A DNA stretch of 64,000 nucleotides from Gallibacterium genomosp. 3 (GCF_001678475.1 NZ_JTJR01000035.1:62001-126000), one strand, 5' to 3'. Shown: positions 41,439 to 52,395, numbered from the stretch's first letter. The notes: generated by a model from the sequence alone, not told the origin. Numbers and translations are program-made.

Positions 41439-42944
41439 TTATCCATTTCTTTGTGCATTAAAAGTTTCTACCGCCACATCAAATTTCTCTGCAACATCTT
41501 TCGCTACTGGTGAGAAAATTGATGAAGTTACAGTTACAATTGAACAAGCTAAGAAACCAGGAATAATTTCATATAAGTTAGCAATATCATTCCAATTTAA
41601 TGTATGCATTAATGGTTTCCACGCCACCACAGTAACTGCACCTGCCAACATTCCCCATAATGCCGCATTTGATGTAATGTTACGGTTAAATAAAGATAAG
41701 ATAACTAATGGTCCAAATGAAGCACCAAAGCCAGCCCAAGCATAAGAAACTAAGCCCATAACTTTAGAGTTTGGATCTTGTGCAATTAACATCGCAACTA
41801 CAGCAATGATTAACACCATAATACGCCCAACCCAAACCAGCTCTTTACTTGATGCGTTTTTACGTAAGAAGCCGTGATAAAAATCTTCTGTAATCGCTGC
41901 TGAACACATTAAAAACTGAGCAGATAATGTACTCATAATCGCGGCCAAAATCGCTGATAATACAATACCTACGATCCAAGGGTTGAAGATCGCTTTTGAG
42001 ATTTCAATAAAGACTGATTCAACAGAATCAAGCATCACTTTATTTACTTCAAAATAAGCTAAGCCAAAATAGCCTACTGCACAAGCGCCACCTAAACATA
42101 AGATCATCCAGGTAATCCCAATTACGCGCGCTTTTTCTAAAGCTTTTACTGAGCTTGCCGCCATAAAACGTGCCAAAATATGTGGCTGACCGAAATAACC
42201 TAATCCCCAAGAAAGTGCTGAAATCACGCCAATGCCTGATACGTTATAAAGCCAGTTTGAATAAGGAATACCAGTTTGTTCTGATTTAATCGCTAAGGCA
42301 GCTGAAATTTCATCCCAGCTAATATTTAATAACACAATCACTGGTGCAAGTAATAAAGCAAAAATCATTAACGAAGCTTGAATTGTATCACTCCATGAAA
42401 TTGCTAAATAACCACCAATAAATGTGTATGTAATCGTTGCAATAGCGCCGAAAAGTAATGCGGTGCCATAATCAATACCAAGCAAACTTTGGAATAATTT
42501 CGCACCTGCCACTACACCAGAAGCACAATAAATCGTAAAGAAGAATAAAATCACAGAAGATGAAATAATTTTCAATGATTTAGCACGATGTGGGAAACGT
42601 ACTGCAAAAAACTCAGGAAGAGTTAAGGCATTACCATACTGTTCTGTGAAAACACGCAAACGTCCTGCCACAATTCGATAATTAAAATAAGCACCAACTG
42701 TTAACCCTACGGCAATCCAAGCTTCAGACAAACCAGTAACAAAAATTGCTCCCGGCAGCCCAAGCAACAACCAACCCGACATATCAGACGCACCAGCAGA
42801 CATTGCAGTTACAAAGCTTCCCATTTTACGACCACCTAAAATGTAGTCATTAAAATTTTTCGTGGAGTAGTAGGCATAAACACCGATGCCTAAAATGACA
42901 ACAAGATATAAGGCAAAAGCCGTGTAAATTTGATAGTTTTGCAT
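41439..42944 (-). CDS. putP: PutP, sodium/proline symporter
   Basis: A 501-residue SSS-family transporter with about thirteen hydrophobic segments. GGRKMGSFVTAMSAGASDMSGWLLLGLPG is the hallmark block that carries sodium and proline ligands, and LSWGLGYFGQPHILARFMA is also conserved. It imports proline for PutA, encoded 19 nt upstream in the same direction, unlike the divergent putA/putP pair of E. coli. The ATG at 42944 with AGGAAG upstream is chosen over an earlier in-frame codon that would overlap putA. Confidence 0.95.
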   Translation of the reverse strand: MQNYQIYTAFALYLVVILGIGVYAYYSTKNFNDYILGGRKMGSFVTAMSAGASDMSGWLLLGLPGAIFVTGLSEAWIAVGLTVGAYFNYRIVAGRLRVFTEQYGNALTLPEFFAVRFPHRAKSLKIISSSVILFFFTIYCASGVVAGAKLFQSLLGIDYGTALLFGAIATITYTFIGGYLAISWSDTIQASLMIFALLLAPVIVLLNISWDEISAALAIKSEQTGIPYSNWLYNVSGIGVISALSWGLGYFGQPHILARFMAASSVKALEKARVIGITWMILCLGGACAVGYFGLAYFEVNKVMLDSVESVFIEISKAIFNPWIVGIVLSAILAAIMSTLSAQFLMCSAAITEDFYHGFLRKNASSKELVWVGRIMVLIIAVVAMLIAQDPNSKVMGLVSYAWAGFGASFGPLVILSLFNRNITSNAALWGMLAGAVTVVAWKPLMHTLNWNDIANLYEIIPGFLACSIVTVTSSIFSPVAKDVAEKFDVAVETFNAQRNG

Positions 42945-42963
42945 ATGTTCTTCCTGCGTTAAA

Positions 42964-45900
42964 TTATTGTTCTTCAATCGCCATCAGTGTTGCGTTACCA
43001 CCTGCGGCTGCAATATTTTCACTACGTGAAAATTCATGATACAACAAGGTTAAATCCTGTGTTGTTGTCCAATCATATAAGCATAAAATTGCTGGATTAT
43101 GTTCCGCCAAAGCTTGTCGTTTTTCTAGACTCACTGGAGAAACAAATACTGCTTTCTGATAATGTTGCCCCTGAATACGACTTTCTAAATCAGGTAAATC
43201 CTGTGCTAATAATGGACTATCCTTTTCCACAACAACTTTAAACCCTGCTTGTTGTAAATTTCGATATGCCGCGAGTAATCGCGCAATATCATCACCAAGT
43301 AATAAAATACTCGTTGGTTTATAGTCGATACTATTTAACTCCCCCGTAATACTTGGTAATACTTTTGGTCTTTCTACCAAAGAAGAATAATATTGCGTAG
43401 TTTTTGTTAAACGTTGAACATAAAGCTCACCACCCGCTTTTGGTCCTGTTCCTGATAGGCCATGACCACCGAATGGTTGTACGCCAACAACTGCGCCAAC
43501 AATATTACGATTAATATAGAAGTTACCGCATTGTAAGTTTTCTTCGACAAATCTTACTGTACGTTGGATTCGGCTATGACATCCTCCTGTCAATGCGTAT
43601 CCTTTTGCATTCACTTCAGATAATAATCTTGGTAATGACTGTACTTTATAACGAACAAAATGGAGAATTGGCCCAAATACTTCATGGGTAATTTGATCGA
43701 GTGAACCGACTTCATAAATAGATGGCGCGACAAAATGTCCACTTGTTGGTGTTGTTAATTCTAAGTAACGTCGAGAGATTTTACGGACAGTTTCTTGATA
43801 ATCAAGTAATTTTTGTTTGGCTTCTGCATCAATTACTGGCCCAATATCTGTATTTAAATAGGCTGGATTCCCTAATACTAATTCTTGCATCGCTTGGGTT
43901 AGCATTTCATACAAGCGATCTGCAATGTCTTCTTGTACTAATAAAATACGCAATGCAGAACAACGTTGTCCGGCGGAATCAAAAGCAGAACTGAGTACAT
44001 CTGTAATCACCTGCTCTAATAAAGCAGATGAATCAACCACCATGACATTCATTCCACCTGTTTCAGCAATCAACACTGGCTGAGCTTCACGAGAGATTAA
44101 TTGTTTATTAATCAAATGGGCAACTTCTGTTGAACCGGTGAACATCACTGCATTAAATGGCTGTGCGACTAACGCTGCACCCAATTCACCTGCACCTAAC
44201 GTTAATTGCAACGCATCTTGTGGAACACCCGCTTGATGTAAAAGTTTCACTGCATAATATGCAATTAATGATGTTTGTTCTGCTGGTTTCGCTACCACAC
44301 TATTACCCGCTGCTAATGCCGCTACGACTTGCCCCGTAAAGATCGCTAATGGGAAATTCCACGGTGAAATACAAAGGACAGAACCTAATGGTTCAGCTAA
44401 TACCCCTTTTTCTTCTAGTAAACGAATTTGTTCCGCATAATAACGTAAAAAATCAACAGCTTCTCTCAGCTCGCCAATTGCATTTGGTAATGTTTTTCCA
44501 GCTTCTTCAATCGCTAATTTAATTAATAAACCAAAGTTTTCTTCATAGAGATCCGCCGCTTGCTCAAGAATAGAAGCTCGCTCAGCCACTGATTTTTGTT
44601 GCCAACTACTATTTTTAGCAGCTTGAAACACCGTTGCAACAGACTCTGCTGACATAAAGGTGACATTAGCTAACGCTTGATCGAGTTGAGCTGGATTAAC
44701 GGTGGCATATTGTTTATCGGTCATTACTGTTTCAGCACATAACGAAGTAATATCTGAATATTGTGCTTGATTCAATGCTTCCTCTAAACGAAGTAACGCC
44801 ATTTCATCATTTAAGTTAAATCCTGCTGAATTACGGCGATTAGCAAATAAATTAGCAGGTAACTTAATCGCTTTATTAGGTTCACCTTGAAAACGAGCAA
44901 ATTTCTTCCAAGGTGCTTCAATTAATTCTTCAATTGAAATATTAGGATCGACAAGTTGATGCACAAAAGAAGAATTTGCACCATTTTCTAATAAACGGCG
45001 CACTAAATAGGCTAATAAGGTTTGATGAGTACCTACTGGTGCATATACACGAACACGGCGATTAAATTGGTGTGCACCAACCACATTGTCATAAAGGGTC
45101 TCCCCCATACCATGTAAACATTGAAACTCAAACTCTTTGTCTTTTCCTAATTCAGCAATGGTTGCAAGGGTTTGTACATTATGGGTGGCAAATTGTGGAT
45201 AAATCACATCTTGTGCAGCTAATAATTTTTGTGCACAACTTAAATAGGAAATATCGGTATGTACTTTTCTAGTATAAAGTGGGAATCCTTCTACCCCTTC
45301 GGTTTGAGCCCATTTAATTTCGCTATCCCAGTAAGCCCCTTTAACTAAACGCACCATCATTTTACGTTGATAACGGCGGTTCATCTCAATAATGTAATCT
45401 AATACGTAAGGACAACGCTTTGAATAGGCTTGTACTACAAACCCAATCCCATCAAAACCAGCTAAATCAGGATCTTGTAATAATTTTTCTAAAAGATCTA
45501 ACGAGATCTCTAAACGTGAAGCTTCTTCTGCATCAATGTTTAGACCAATATTGTATTGTTTTGCCAAAACAAATAGTTGTTTTAAACGAGGATACAATTC
45601 ATCCATGACACGCTGTTGCTGAGAACGGGAATAACGTGGGTGAATTGCTGACAATTTTACCGATACACCATTTGAATCATACAAAGAGCGTCCAGCTGAT
45701 TGGCGACCGACTGCATGAATAGCTTCAACATAATCTTGTAAATATTTATCAGCATCCTGCATTGTCATCGCAGCTTCACCAAGCATATCAAAAGAGAAGC
45801 AATAACCCATTTTTTCACGATCAACAATATTCTTTAGCGCATCGTCCATAGTTTCACCTGTTACGAACTGATCGCCAAGAATCCCCATCGCTTTTTCAAT

Positions 45901-46404
45901 CGCTAGCTTCATCATTGGTGCTGATAGCTTCGCAAAACTTTTCATTAATGCTGATGAAAGAATTTCTTCACTTAATGCTGCACTAATCTTACTTCCTAAT
46001 AACAAACCATAACTTGCTGCATTAGTGAATAATGAACCAGAACGCTTCACATGTGCACGCCAGTCACCTAATTTTAATTTATCATTGATTAAAGCATAAC
46101 GGGTTTCTGAGTCAGGAATACGTAATAACGCTTCGGCTAAACACATCAATGCAATACCTTCTTCACATCCTAACGAAAATTCATGCATTAACGCATCTAC
46201 ACCATAATGTTTCTGTTTTTTTGCTCGTATCTTGGTAATTAATTGCTGTGCTACCTGACTAATAGAGGCTTCTTGCTCAGGAGAAAAATGAAGTGTTCCA
46301 ACTAATTTTGTTACTGCTTCTTTTTCAGAACAAGTATAATTTTGGCTAATTAAACGGCGTAATTCAGATTTTTGACCTAAGTCATTTGCGTATTGATATT
46401 GCAT
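42964..46404 (-). CDS. putA: PutA, proline dehydrogenase / P5C dehydrogenase, lacking the DNA-binding domain
   Basis: A 1146-residue two-enzyme protein that oxidises proline to glutamate. The FAD-dependent proline dehydrogenase barrel has SVKLSAIHPRYS, LNIDAEEASRLE, VVQAYSKR and RLVKGAYWD. The aldehyde dehydrogenase has ISPWNFPLAIF, AETGGMN and the catalytic cysteine in SAGQRCSALR (about Cys815). A conserved C-terminal tail domain ends in AAGGNATLMAI. The N-terminal ribbon-helix-helix of E. coli PutA (1320 residues) is missing, so this PutA should not be an autorepressor. The start at 46404 lacks a clear ribosome-binding site. Confidence 0.95.
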   Translation of the reverse strand: MQYQYANDLGQKSELRRLISQNYTCSEKEAVTKLVGTLHFSPEQEASISQVAQQLITKIRAKKQKHYGVDALMHEFSLGCEEGIALMCLAEALLRIPDSETRYALINDKLKLGDWRAHVKRSGSLFTNAASYGLLLGSKISAALSEEILSSALMKSFAKLSAPMMKLAIEKAMGILGDQFVTGETMDDALKNIVDREKMGYCFSFDMLGEAAMTMQDADKYLQDYVEAIHAVGRQSAGRSLYDSNGVSVKLSAIHPRYSRSQQQRVMDELYPRLKQLFVLAKQYNIGLNIDAEEASRLEISLDLLEKLLQDPDLAGFDGIGFVVQAYSKRCPYVLDYIIEMNRRYQRKMMVRLVKGAYWDSEIKWAQTEGVEGFPLYTRKVHTDISYLSCAQKLLAAQDVIYPQFATHNVQTLATIAELGKDKEFEFQCLHGMGETLYDNVVGAHQFNRRVRVYAPVGTHQTLLAYLVRRLLENGANSSFVHQLVDPNISIEELIEAPWKKFARFQGEPNKAIKLPANLFANRRNSAGFNLNDEMALLRLEEALNQAQYSDITSLCAETVMTDKQYATVNPAQLDQALANVTFMSAESVATVFQAAKNSSWQQKSVAERASILEQAADLYEENFGLLIKLAIEEAGKTLPNAIGELREAVDFLRYYAEQIRLLEEKGVLAEPLGSVLCISPWNFPLAIFTGQVVAALAAGNSVVAKPAEQTSLIAYYAVKLLHQAGVPQDALQLTLGAGELGAALVAQPFNAVMFTGSTEVAHLINKQLISREAQPVLIAETGGMNVMVVDSSALLEQVITDVLSSAFDSAGQRCSALRILLVQEDIADRLYEMLTQAMQELVLGNPAYLNTDIGPVIDAEAKQKLLDYQETVRKISRRYLELTTPTSGHFVAPSIYEVGSLDQITHEVFGPILHFVRYKVQSLPRLLSEVNAKGYALTGGCHSRIQRTVRFVEENLQCGNFYINRNIVGAVVGVQPFGGHGLSGTGPKAGGELYVQRLTKTTQYYSSLVERPKVLPSITGELNSIDYKPTSILLLGDDIARLLAAYRNLQQAGFKVVVEKDSPLLAQDLPDLESRIQGQHYQKAVFVSPVSLEKRQALAEHNPAILCLYDWTTTQDLTLLYHEFSRSENIAAAGGNATLMAIEEQ

Positions 46405-46591
46405 TTTAGATATTACCCATGAATGGTTATAGGAAAGAAACAAGCTAAGTGTAAAAGATTACTCAAAATAATAAATACGAAATTGTTAAAATTGTGACTA
46501 CATTCAAAAAATATTTAACATTATTAACATAAATACATCTTTTAACCTAAAAAAAGTTACATTTAATACCTCAAAAAACACACTTTTCCTC

Positions 46592-46621
46592 TTGACAAAC
46601 CTATCTATTAATACGTAAATA
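46592..46621 (+). promoter_or_regulatory. Candidate dppA promoter
   Basis: A perfect -35 TTGACA (46592-46597) is followed after 18 nt by TAAATA (46616-46621), a fair -10. It lies about 60 nt before the dppA start in the 278-nt AT-rich divergent region shared with putA. A weak CRP-like site (TGTGA-n6-TCAAA, 46493-46508) lies nearer putA. Confidence 0.45.
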
Positions 46622-46682
46622 AATGGGTTTTATACAACTTTTATAAAAAAATTACTGCCAAACACACAAAACTGGAGAAAAT

Positions 46683-48278
46683 ATGAAAAAACTCACTACA
46701 CTCTCATTAACTGCTTTAGCATTAGCATTATCTACTTCCGCATTTGCTGCTCCAAAAACCTTAGTTTACTGTTCTGAAGCCTCTCCTTCCTCTTTCAACC
46801 CACAACTCGTTACCGACGGTTCTTCTATTGATGCAAGTGGTCAAGCAATTTATAACCGCTTAACTGCATTTGAACGTGGTAAAACAGATGTTGTACCTTC
46901 ATTAGCAGAAAGCTGGGATGTTTCTGAAGATGGTAAAGTTTATACTTTCCACTTACGCAAAGGCGTGAAATTCCAATCAAATAAGTTCTTTAAACCAACT
47001 CGTGAACTTAATGCTGATGACGTTTTATTCTCATTTAATCGTCAATTAGATCCAAATAATCCATATCACAAAGTTTCTGGCGGTTCTTATGAATATTTCG
47101 TCGGGATGGATATGGGAAATATCATTGATAAAATTGGAAAAGTTGATGACTACACTGTACGTTTTACCTTAAAAGCACCTAACTCACCATTCTTAGCAAA
47201 CTTAGCAATGGACTTTGCATCTATCTTCTCTAAAGAATATGCAGATAAAATGTTAGCGACTGGTAAACCAGAAACCATCGATACTAACCCAATTGGTACT
47301 GGTCCATTTGAATTAGTTTCTTATCAAAAAGACTCTTTAATCCGTTATAAAGCGTTTGAAAACTATTGGGAAGGTAAAGCAAAAATTGATCGTTTAGTAT
47401 TTGCGATTACACCAGATGCTTCTGTACGTTATGCAAAATTGAAGAAAGGTGAATGTCAAGTGATGCCATATCCAAACCCAGCGGATATTGCAGAAATGAA
47501 AAAAGATCCTAACTTAACCGTACATGAAAAAGCAGGTTTAAATATTGGTTATTTAAACTTTAATGTTACTAAAGCACCATTTGATAATGTGAAAGTGCGT
47601 CAAGCCTTAAGCTACGCAGTAAACAAAAAAGCGATTATTGATGCTGTTTATCAAGGTAGTGGTCAAGTAGCGAAAAACCCTATTCCACCAACAATGTGGT
47701 CGTATAACGATGATATTAAAGATTACGAATACAACCCAGAAAAAGCAAAACAATTATTAAAAGAAGCTGGTTTTGAAAAAGGTTTCAGCACAGAACTTTG
47801 GGCAATGCCAGTATCTCGTCCATATAACCCAAATGCACGCCGTATGGCTGAAATGATCCAAGCAGATTGGAAAAAAGTTGGCGTTGATGCAAAAATTGTT
47901 AGCTACGAATGGGGTGAATACTTACAACGTATGCGTAAAGGTGAAGATCCAACCGGTATGATGGGCTGGACTGGTGATAACGGTGACCCAGATAACTTCT
48001 TTGGTACGTTATTAAGTTGTGCATCTAAAGAACAAGGATCTAACTATGCGAAATTCTGTTATGCGCCATTCGATAAATTGATCCGTGAAGCTGTTCAATC
48101 TAACGATCACGAAAAACGTGTTGAGCTTTATAAACAAGCCCAAGTTATTTTCAAAGAACAAGCGCCTTGGATCACTATCGCTCACTCAACTATGTATGAG
48201 CCAGTGCGTAAAGAGGTTAAAAACTATGTGATTAACCCATTCGGATTACACCCATTCTATGGCGTTGACTTAGAATAG
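46683..48278 (+). CDS. dppA: DppA, periplasmic dipeptide-binding protein
   Basis: A 531-residue SBP family 5 protein, nearly collinear with E. coli DppA (PKTLVYCSEASPSSFNPQL, KPTRELNADDVLFSF, NPYHKVSGGSYEYF, MGWTGDNGDPDNFF). The signal peptide ends at SAFAAPK. It captures dipeptides and delivers them to DppBCDF; in Haemophilus related Dpp systems also take up haem or glutathione with alternative binding proteins, so that role is possible but not shown. It is first in dppABCDF and is followed by a stem-loop. Confidence 0.95.
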   Translation: MKKLTTLSLTALALALSTSAFAAPKTLVYCSEASPSSFNPQLVTDGSSIDASGQAIYNRLTAFERGKTDVVPSLAESWDVSEDGKVYTFHLRKGVKFQSNKFFKPTRELNADDVLFSFNRQLDPNNPYHKVSGGSYEYFVGMDMGNIIDKIGKVDDYTVRFTLKAPNSPFLANLAMDFASIFSKEYADKMLATGKPETIDTNPIGTGPFELVSYQKDSLIRYKAFENYWEGKAKIDRLVFAITPDASVRYAKLKKGECQVMPYPNPADIAEMKKDPNLTVHEKAGLNIGYLNFNVTKAPFDNVKVRQALSYAVNKKAIIDAVYQGSGQVAKNPIPPTMWSYNDDIKDYEYNPEKAKQLLKEAGFEKGFSTELWAMPVSRPYNPNARRMAEMIQADWKKVGVDAKIVSYEWGEYLQRMRKGEDPTGMMGWTGDNGDPDNFFGTLLSCASKEQGSNYAKFCYAPFDKLIREAVQSNDHEKRVELYKQAQVIFKEQAPWITIAHSTMYEPVRKEVKNYVINPFGLHPFYGVDLE

Positions 48279-48323
48279 TCTAAATCGCTATTATTATGCA
48301 CTTTTCTGATAACTATAATAAAT

Positions 48324-48358
48324 ATTCTTGCCATAGCTTCTATGGCAAGAATCTTTTA
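48324..48358 (+). promoter_or_regulatory. Intercistronic stem-loop between dppA and dppB
   Basis: attcttgccata (48324-48335) pairs perfectly with tatggcaagaat (48341-48352) around gcttc, followed by cttttaat. It looks like a partial terminator that allows dppA to be made in excess of dppBCDF. Confidence 0.75.
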
Positions 48359-48382
48359 ATAATTTAGTGAGCAAACAAATTT

Positions 48383-49393
48383 ATGTTTCGATTTATTTTT
48401 AAACGGGTAGCCATGGTTATTCCGACTTTTATTGGTATTACCCTTTTAACTTTTGCCTTAATTCATCTTATTCCTGGCGATCCAATCGAAATACGTATGG
48501 GCGAACGTGGGTTAAGCCCTGAAGTACATCAACAAATGATGCATCAATTAGGTTTAGATAAACCTTTGCCAGACCAATATTTCGATTATTTAAAAGGAAT
48601 TGCCCATGGAGATTTCGGCACATCTTTTAAGAATAATGTTCCTGTATTAGATGAATTCTTATCTTTATTCCCAGCAACTATTGAATTAGCTACTTTTGCG
48701 ATTCTATTTGCCATTATTATTGGTATTCCAATTGGGATTCTCGCAGCAATAAAACGAGGGTCTATTTTTGACCACTCAGTGATGGCAATCTCGCTGACCG
48801 GTTATTCAATGCCAATTTTCTGGTGGGGTTTGCTATTAATGTTATTAGTCTCTGTACAATGGAACTTAACACCAGTTTCAGGGCGTATTGATGCCGAATA
48901 TTGGATTGATTCTGTCACTGGTTTTATGTTGATTGATAGCTGGCTTTCTAGCGAACCTGGTGCATTTAAATCAGCCGTAATGCACTTAATTCTTCCTTCC
49001 ATTGTGTTAGGCACGATTCCTCTTGCCGTGATTTCACGTATGACACGTTCTTCTATGTTAGAAGTATTAGGGGAAGACTATATTCGTACTGCACGTGCTA
49101 AAGGGGTATCGTCTATGCGGGTGATCGTCATTCACGCATTACGTAACGCGTTGATTCCTGTGGTCACGGTAATTGGCTTAATTGTAGGCCAACTTTTATC
49201 GGGCGCCATTTTAACCGAAACTATTTTCTCATGGCCGGGAATTGGTAAATGGGTAATCGAAGCGATTCGAGCGCGAGATTATCCTGTTGTACAAAGTGCC
49301 GTTCTCATTATTGCAACGATTATTATTATTGTGAATTTATTGGTTGATCTCTTATATGGTGTGGTCAATCCTCGTATCAGATACCATAAATAA
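48383..49393 (+). CDS. dppB: DppB, dipeptide ABC transporter permease
   Basis: A 336-residue inner-membrane permease of the OppB/DppB family, with six hydrophobic segments and the EAA-type cytoplasmic loop YIRTARAKGVSSMRVIVIHALRN (about residues 233-255) that contacts the ATPases. FIKRVAMVIPTFIGITLLTF is the conserved N-terminal helix. It forms the transport pore with DppC and follows dppA after a 104-nt spacer. Confidence 0.95.
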   Translation: MFRFIFKRVAMVIPTFIGITLLTFALIHLIPGDPIEIRMGERGLSPEVHQQMMHQLGLDKPLPDQYFDYLKGIAHGDFGTSFKNNVPVLDEFLSLFPATIELATFAILFAIIIGIPIGILAAIKRGSIFDHSVMAISLTGYSMPIFWWGLLLMLLVSVQWNLTPVSGRIDAEYWIDSVTGFMLIDSWLSSEPGAFKSAVMHLILPSIVLGTIPLAVISRMTRSSMLEVLGEDYIRTARAKGVSSMRVIVIHALRNALIPVVTVIGLIVGQLLSGAILTETIFSWPGIGKWVIEAIRARDYPVVQSAVLIIATIIIIVNLLVDLLYGVVNPRIRYHK

Positions 49394-49406
49394 TAAGGAT
49401 TAAAAA

Positions 49407-50297
49407 ATGTCGAATCCCGCTATTTCCGCGCCAGTACCACGCACGCCATTACAAGAATTTTGGTTTAACTTTAGCCGTAATAAAGGTGCTGTTGTTGGTT
49501 TAGTCTATATTGTGATTATCTTTTTGATCAGTGTATTTGCTGATGTTATTGCACCTCACGATCCAATTGCTCAAGTGCGAGATGCCTTTTTATTACCACC
49601 CGCATGGATCGATGGCGGTACTTGGAACCATATTTTAGGAACTGATGATGTAGGTCGAGATATTCTTTCTCGTTTAATTTATGGTGCTCGCCTTTCTTTA
49701 TTCATTGGTTTATTAGTGGTTTCACTTTCATTTATTTTTGGGATTACTCTCGGTTTAATTGCAGGCTATTTTGGTGGTATCGTTGACGTTATCATTATGC
49801 GTATTATTGATATTATGTTGGCATTACCTAGCCTCCTATTAGCAATTGCAATCGTAGCAATTCTTGGCCCATCTCTACTCAATGCCTCATTTGCGATTGC
49901 CTTTGTTTCATTACCAAGCTATGTACGCTTAACACGTGCCTCTGTTTTAAACGAAATTAATCGTGATTATGTGACTTCGTCCAGAGTCGCTGGCGCGGGA
50001 ATTCTTCGTTTAATGTTTATCACTATCTTACCAAACTGCCTTGCACCTTTAATTGTGCAAACCTCAATGGGATTCTCTAATGCGATCCTTGATATGGCAG
50101 CACTCGGCTTCTTAGGTATTGGTGCACAACCGCCAACACCAGAGTGGGGGGCTATGCTCGCTGAAGCATTACAATTTGTACAACGTGCTTGGTGGGTAGT
50201 GACTTTCCCTGGATTGGCAATTTTATTTACTGTTCTCGCCTTTAACCTAATGGGTGATGGTTTGCGAGATGCCCTTGATCCAAAATTAAAACAATAA
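49407..50297 (+). CDS. dppC: DppC, dipeptide ABC transporter permease
   Basis: A 296-residue permease of the OppC/DppC family. [21 protein letters not shown] is the diagnostic N-terminal periplasmic block, and the EAA loop is seen around [23 protein letters not shown]. Six hydrophobic segments are visible. It starts 13 nt after dppB with AAGGA upstream. Confidence 0.95.
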   Translation: MSNPAISAPVPRTPLQEFWFNFSRNKGAVVGLVYIVIIFLISVFADVIAPHDPIAQVRDAFLLPPAWIDGGTWNHILGTDDVGRDILSRLIYGARLSLFIGLLVVSLSFIFGITLGLIAGYFGGIVDVIIMRIIDIMLALPSLLLAIAIVAILGPSLLNASFAIAFVSLPSYVRLTRASVLNEINRDYVTSSRVAGAGILRLMFITILPNCLAPLIVQTSMGFSNAILDMAALGFLGIGAQPPTPEWGAMLAEALQFVQRAWWVVTFPGLAILFTVLAFNLMGDGLRDALDPKLKQ

Positions 50298-50307
50298 GGA
50301 GTTATTG

Positions 50308-51291
50308 ATGGCATTATTAACTGTAAATAATCTTTCTGTGCATTTTGGTGAGAAAGACAAACCTTTTAAAGTAGTAGATCGTGTTAGTTATCAAGTAGAA
50401 CAGGGTGAAGTGTTAGGCATTGTAGGCGAATCTGGCTCAGGTAAATCTGTAAGTTCACTAGCAATTATGGGGCTAATTGATTTTCCGGGTCGAGTTTCTG
50501 CGGATGATTTACAATTTGATGGACAAGATCTATTAGCTCTTGATCAAAAACAAAAGCAAAAATTAGTTGGTGCGGATGTTGCGATGATTTTCCAAGATCC
50601 AATGACCAGCTTAAACCCTTGCTACACCGTTGGTTACCAAATTATGGAGGCATTAAAAGTACACCAAGGCGGAAGCAAAAAAGCGCGCCGTGAACGTACT
50701 ATTGAGTTACTCCGAATGGTAGGCATTCCAGCGCCAGAATCACGTCTTGATGTCTATCCACACCAACTTTCTGGTGGAATGAGCCAACGCGTGATGATTG
50801 CCATGGCGATTGCGTGTAAACCTAAACTCTTGATTGCTGATGAACCAACTACCGCGTTAGACGTTACCATTCAGGCGCAAATTATCGACCTGTTACTAGA
50901 ATTACAACAAAAAGAGAATATGGCGTTAATTTTAATTACGCACGATCTCGCATTAGTTGCTGAGTCTGCTCATCGCATTATCGTGATGTATGCAGGACAG
51001 GTTGTGGAAGAAGGGTTAGCGGAAGATATTTTCCGTGAACCAAAACACCCTTATACCCAAGCCTTGTTACGTTCATTACCAGAATTCGCTACTGGAAAAT
51101 CTCGCTTGGAATCCTTACCAGGTGTGGTTCCGGGTAAATATGATCGTCCACAAGGATGTTTATTGAATCCAAGATGTCCGTATGCAACCGATGAATGCCG
51201 CCAAACTGAACCTGTATTACAGCAAATTGGTAACCGCCAAGTGAAATGTCATACGCCATTAAATACAGAAGGAAATCCACAACATGTCTGA
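50308..51291 (+). CDS. dppD: DppD, dipeptide ABC transporter ATPase
   Basis: A 327-residue ABC ATPase: Walker [10 protein letters not shown]-loop in [10 protein letters not shown], signature LSGGMSQR, Walker [13 protein letters not shown] and switch histidine ITHD. The C-terminal oligopeptide-transporter extension holds the Cys-rich segment [16 protein letters not shown], which in this family binds an Fe-S cluster. AAGGAG precedes the ATG at 50308; the TTG one codon before is rejected. It overlaps dppF by 8 nt. Confidence 0.95.
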   Translation: MALLTVNNLSVHFGEKDKPFKVVDRVSYQVEQGEVLGIVGESGSGKSVSSLAIMGLIDFPGRVSADDLQFDGQDLLALDQKQKQKLVGADVAMIFQDPMTSLNPCYTVGYQIMEALKVHQGGSKKARRERTIELLRMVGIPAPESRLDVYPHQLSGGMSQRVMIAMAIACKPKLLIADEPTTALDVTIQAQIIDLLLELQQKENMALILITHDLALVAESAHRIIVMYAGQVVEEGLAEDIFREPKHPYTQALLRSLPEFATGKSRLESLPGVVPGKYDRPQGCLLNPRCPYATDECRQTEPVLQQIGNRQVKCHTPLNTEGNPQHV

Positions 51292-52282
51292 AGCTATTAT
51301 TACACAACAATCGCCTACAGATACTCCTTTACTCGAGGCGATTGACTTAAAGAAATATTATCCTGTTAAAAAAGGAATGTTTGCCCCTGTTCAATATGTG
51401 AAAGCTCTGGATGGCGTTTCTTTTAAATTGGAACGAGGCAAAACGTTAGCGGTGGTAGGTGAATCAGGATGTGGTAAATCCACATTAGGACGTTTACTAA
51501 CAATGATTGAATCGCCAACTGAAGGTGAGCTTTATTATCAAGGAAAGAATTTCTTAGAAAAAGATAATGAAACCGTTAAATTACGCCGTCAGAAAATTCA
51601 AATTGTTTTCCAAAATCCATATGCGTCACTCAATCCGCGTAAAAAAATTGGCACAATTTTAGAAGAACCATTAAAAATTAACACCAATTTAAGCAAAGAA
51701 GAACGTAAAGCAGCCGTATTAGCCATTATGGAAAAAGTTGGCTTACGCTCAGAGTTTTATGATCGCTATCCACATATGTTCTCTGGTGGACAACGACAAC
51801 GGATTGCAATCGCTCGTGGCTTAATGCTGAACCCAGATATCGTGGTTGCAGATGAACCTGTTTCTGCATTAGATGTGTCTGTACGAGCACAAGTGCTAAA
51901 TTTGATGATGGAATTACAAGAAACGTTAGGACTTTCTTATATCTTTATTTCTCATGATCTGTCTGTGGTTGAGCATATTTCTGATGAAGTGATGGTGATG
52001 TATCTTGGACGTTGTGTAGAACAAGGCACGACAGAACAAATTTTTAGTAATCCTCGTCATCCTTATACGAAAGCATTATTATCAGCGACCCCAAGATTAT
52101 CGCCTGAGTTGAGACGTGAACGGATTAAATTAACCGGTGAATTACCAAGTCCGTTAAATCCACCGAAAGGTTGTGCATTTAATGCTCGTTGTCAATTTGC
52201 AACTGATAAATGTCGTGAGCAACAACCTGAATTAAAAACCTATCCTGATGGAACAAAAATCGCCTGTTTTATGGTGAGCTAA
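51284..52282 (+). CDS. dppF: DppF, dipeptide ABC transporter ATPase
   Basis: A 332-residue ABC ATPase partner of DppD: Walker [10 protein letters not shown]-loop [12 protein letters not shown], signature FSGGQRQR, Walker [13 protein letters not shown] and ISHD. It has the same C-terminal Cys-rich oligopeptide segment ([16 protein letters not shown]). It starts inside the end of dppD, which implies coupling, and is the last gene of the operon. Confidence 0.95.
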   Translation: MSEAIITQQSPTDTPLLEAIDLKKYYPVKKGMFAPVQYVKALDGVSFKLERGKTLAVVGESGCGKSTLGRLLTMIESPTEGELYYQGKNFLEKDNETVKLRRQKIQIVFQNPYASLNPRKKIGTILEEPLKINTNLSKEERKAAVLAIMEKVGLRSEFYDRYPHMFSGGQRQRIAIARGLMLNPDIVVADEPVSALDVSVRAQVLNLMMELQETLGLSYIFISHDLSVVEHISDEVMVMYLGRCVEQGTTEQIFSNPRHPYTKALLSATPRLSPELRRERIKLTGELPSPLNPPKGCAFNARCQFATDKCREQQPELKTYPDGTKIACFMVS

Positions 52283-52293
52283 TCTTTAAATAT

Positions 52294-52328
52294 GGCTCGT
52301 TAAATCAGTAACTAAAAAATAACGAGCC
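52294..52328 (+). terminator. Possible terminator after dppF
   Basis: ggctcgtta (52294-52302) pairs perfectly with taacgagcc (52320-52328) around a 17-base loop, followed by a weak T-rich run (aacttcttt). Its position just after dppF supports the call. Confidence 0.55.
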
Positions 52329-52395
52329 AACTTCTTTACATAATTAAAACATAATATTGGAATATATCTCATAAAGAGTTTAGATGTCTGATTCT

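Noticed and set aside
43722-43994. A 90-codon plus-strand frame within putA
   Set aside because: Leucine- and glutamine-rich shadow of the aldehyde dehydrogenase domain with no ribosome-binding site.
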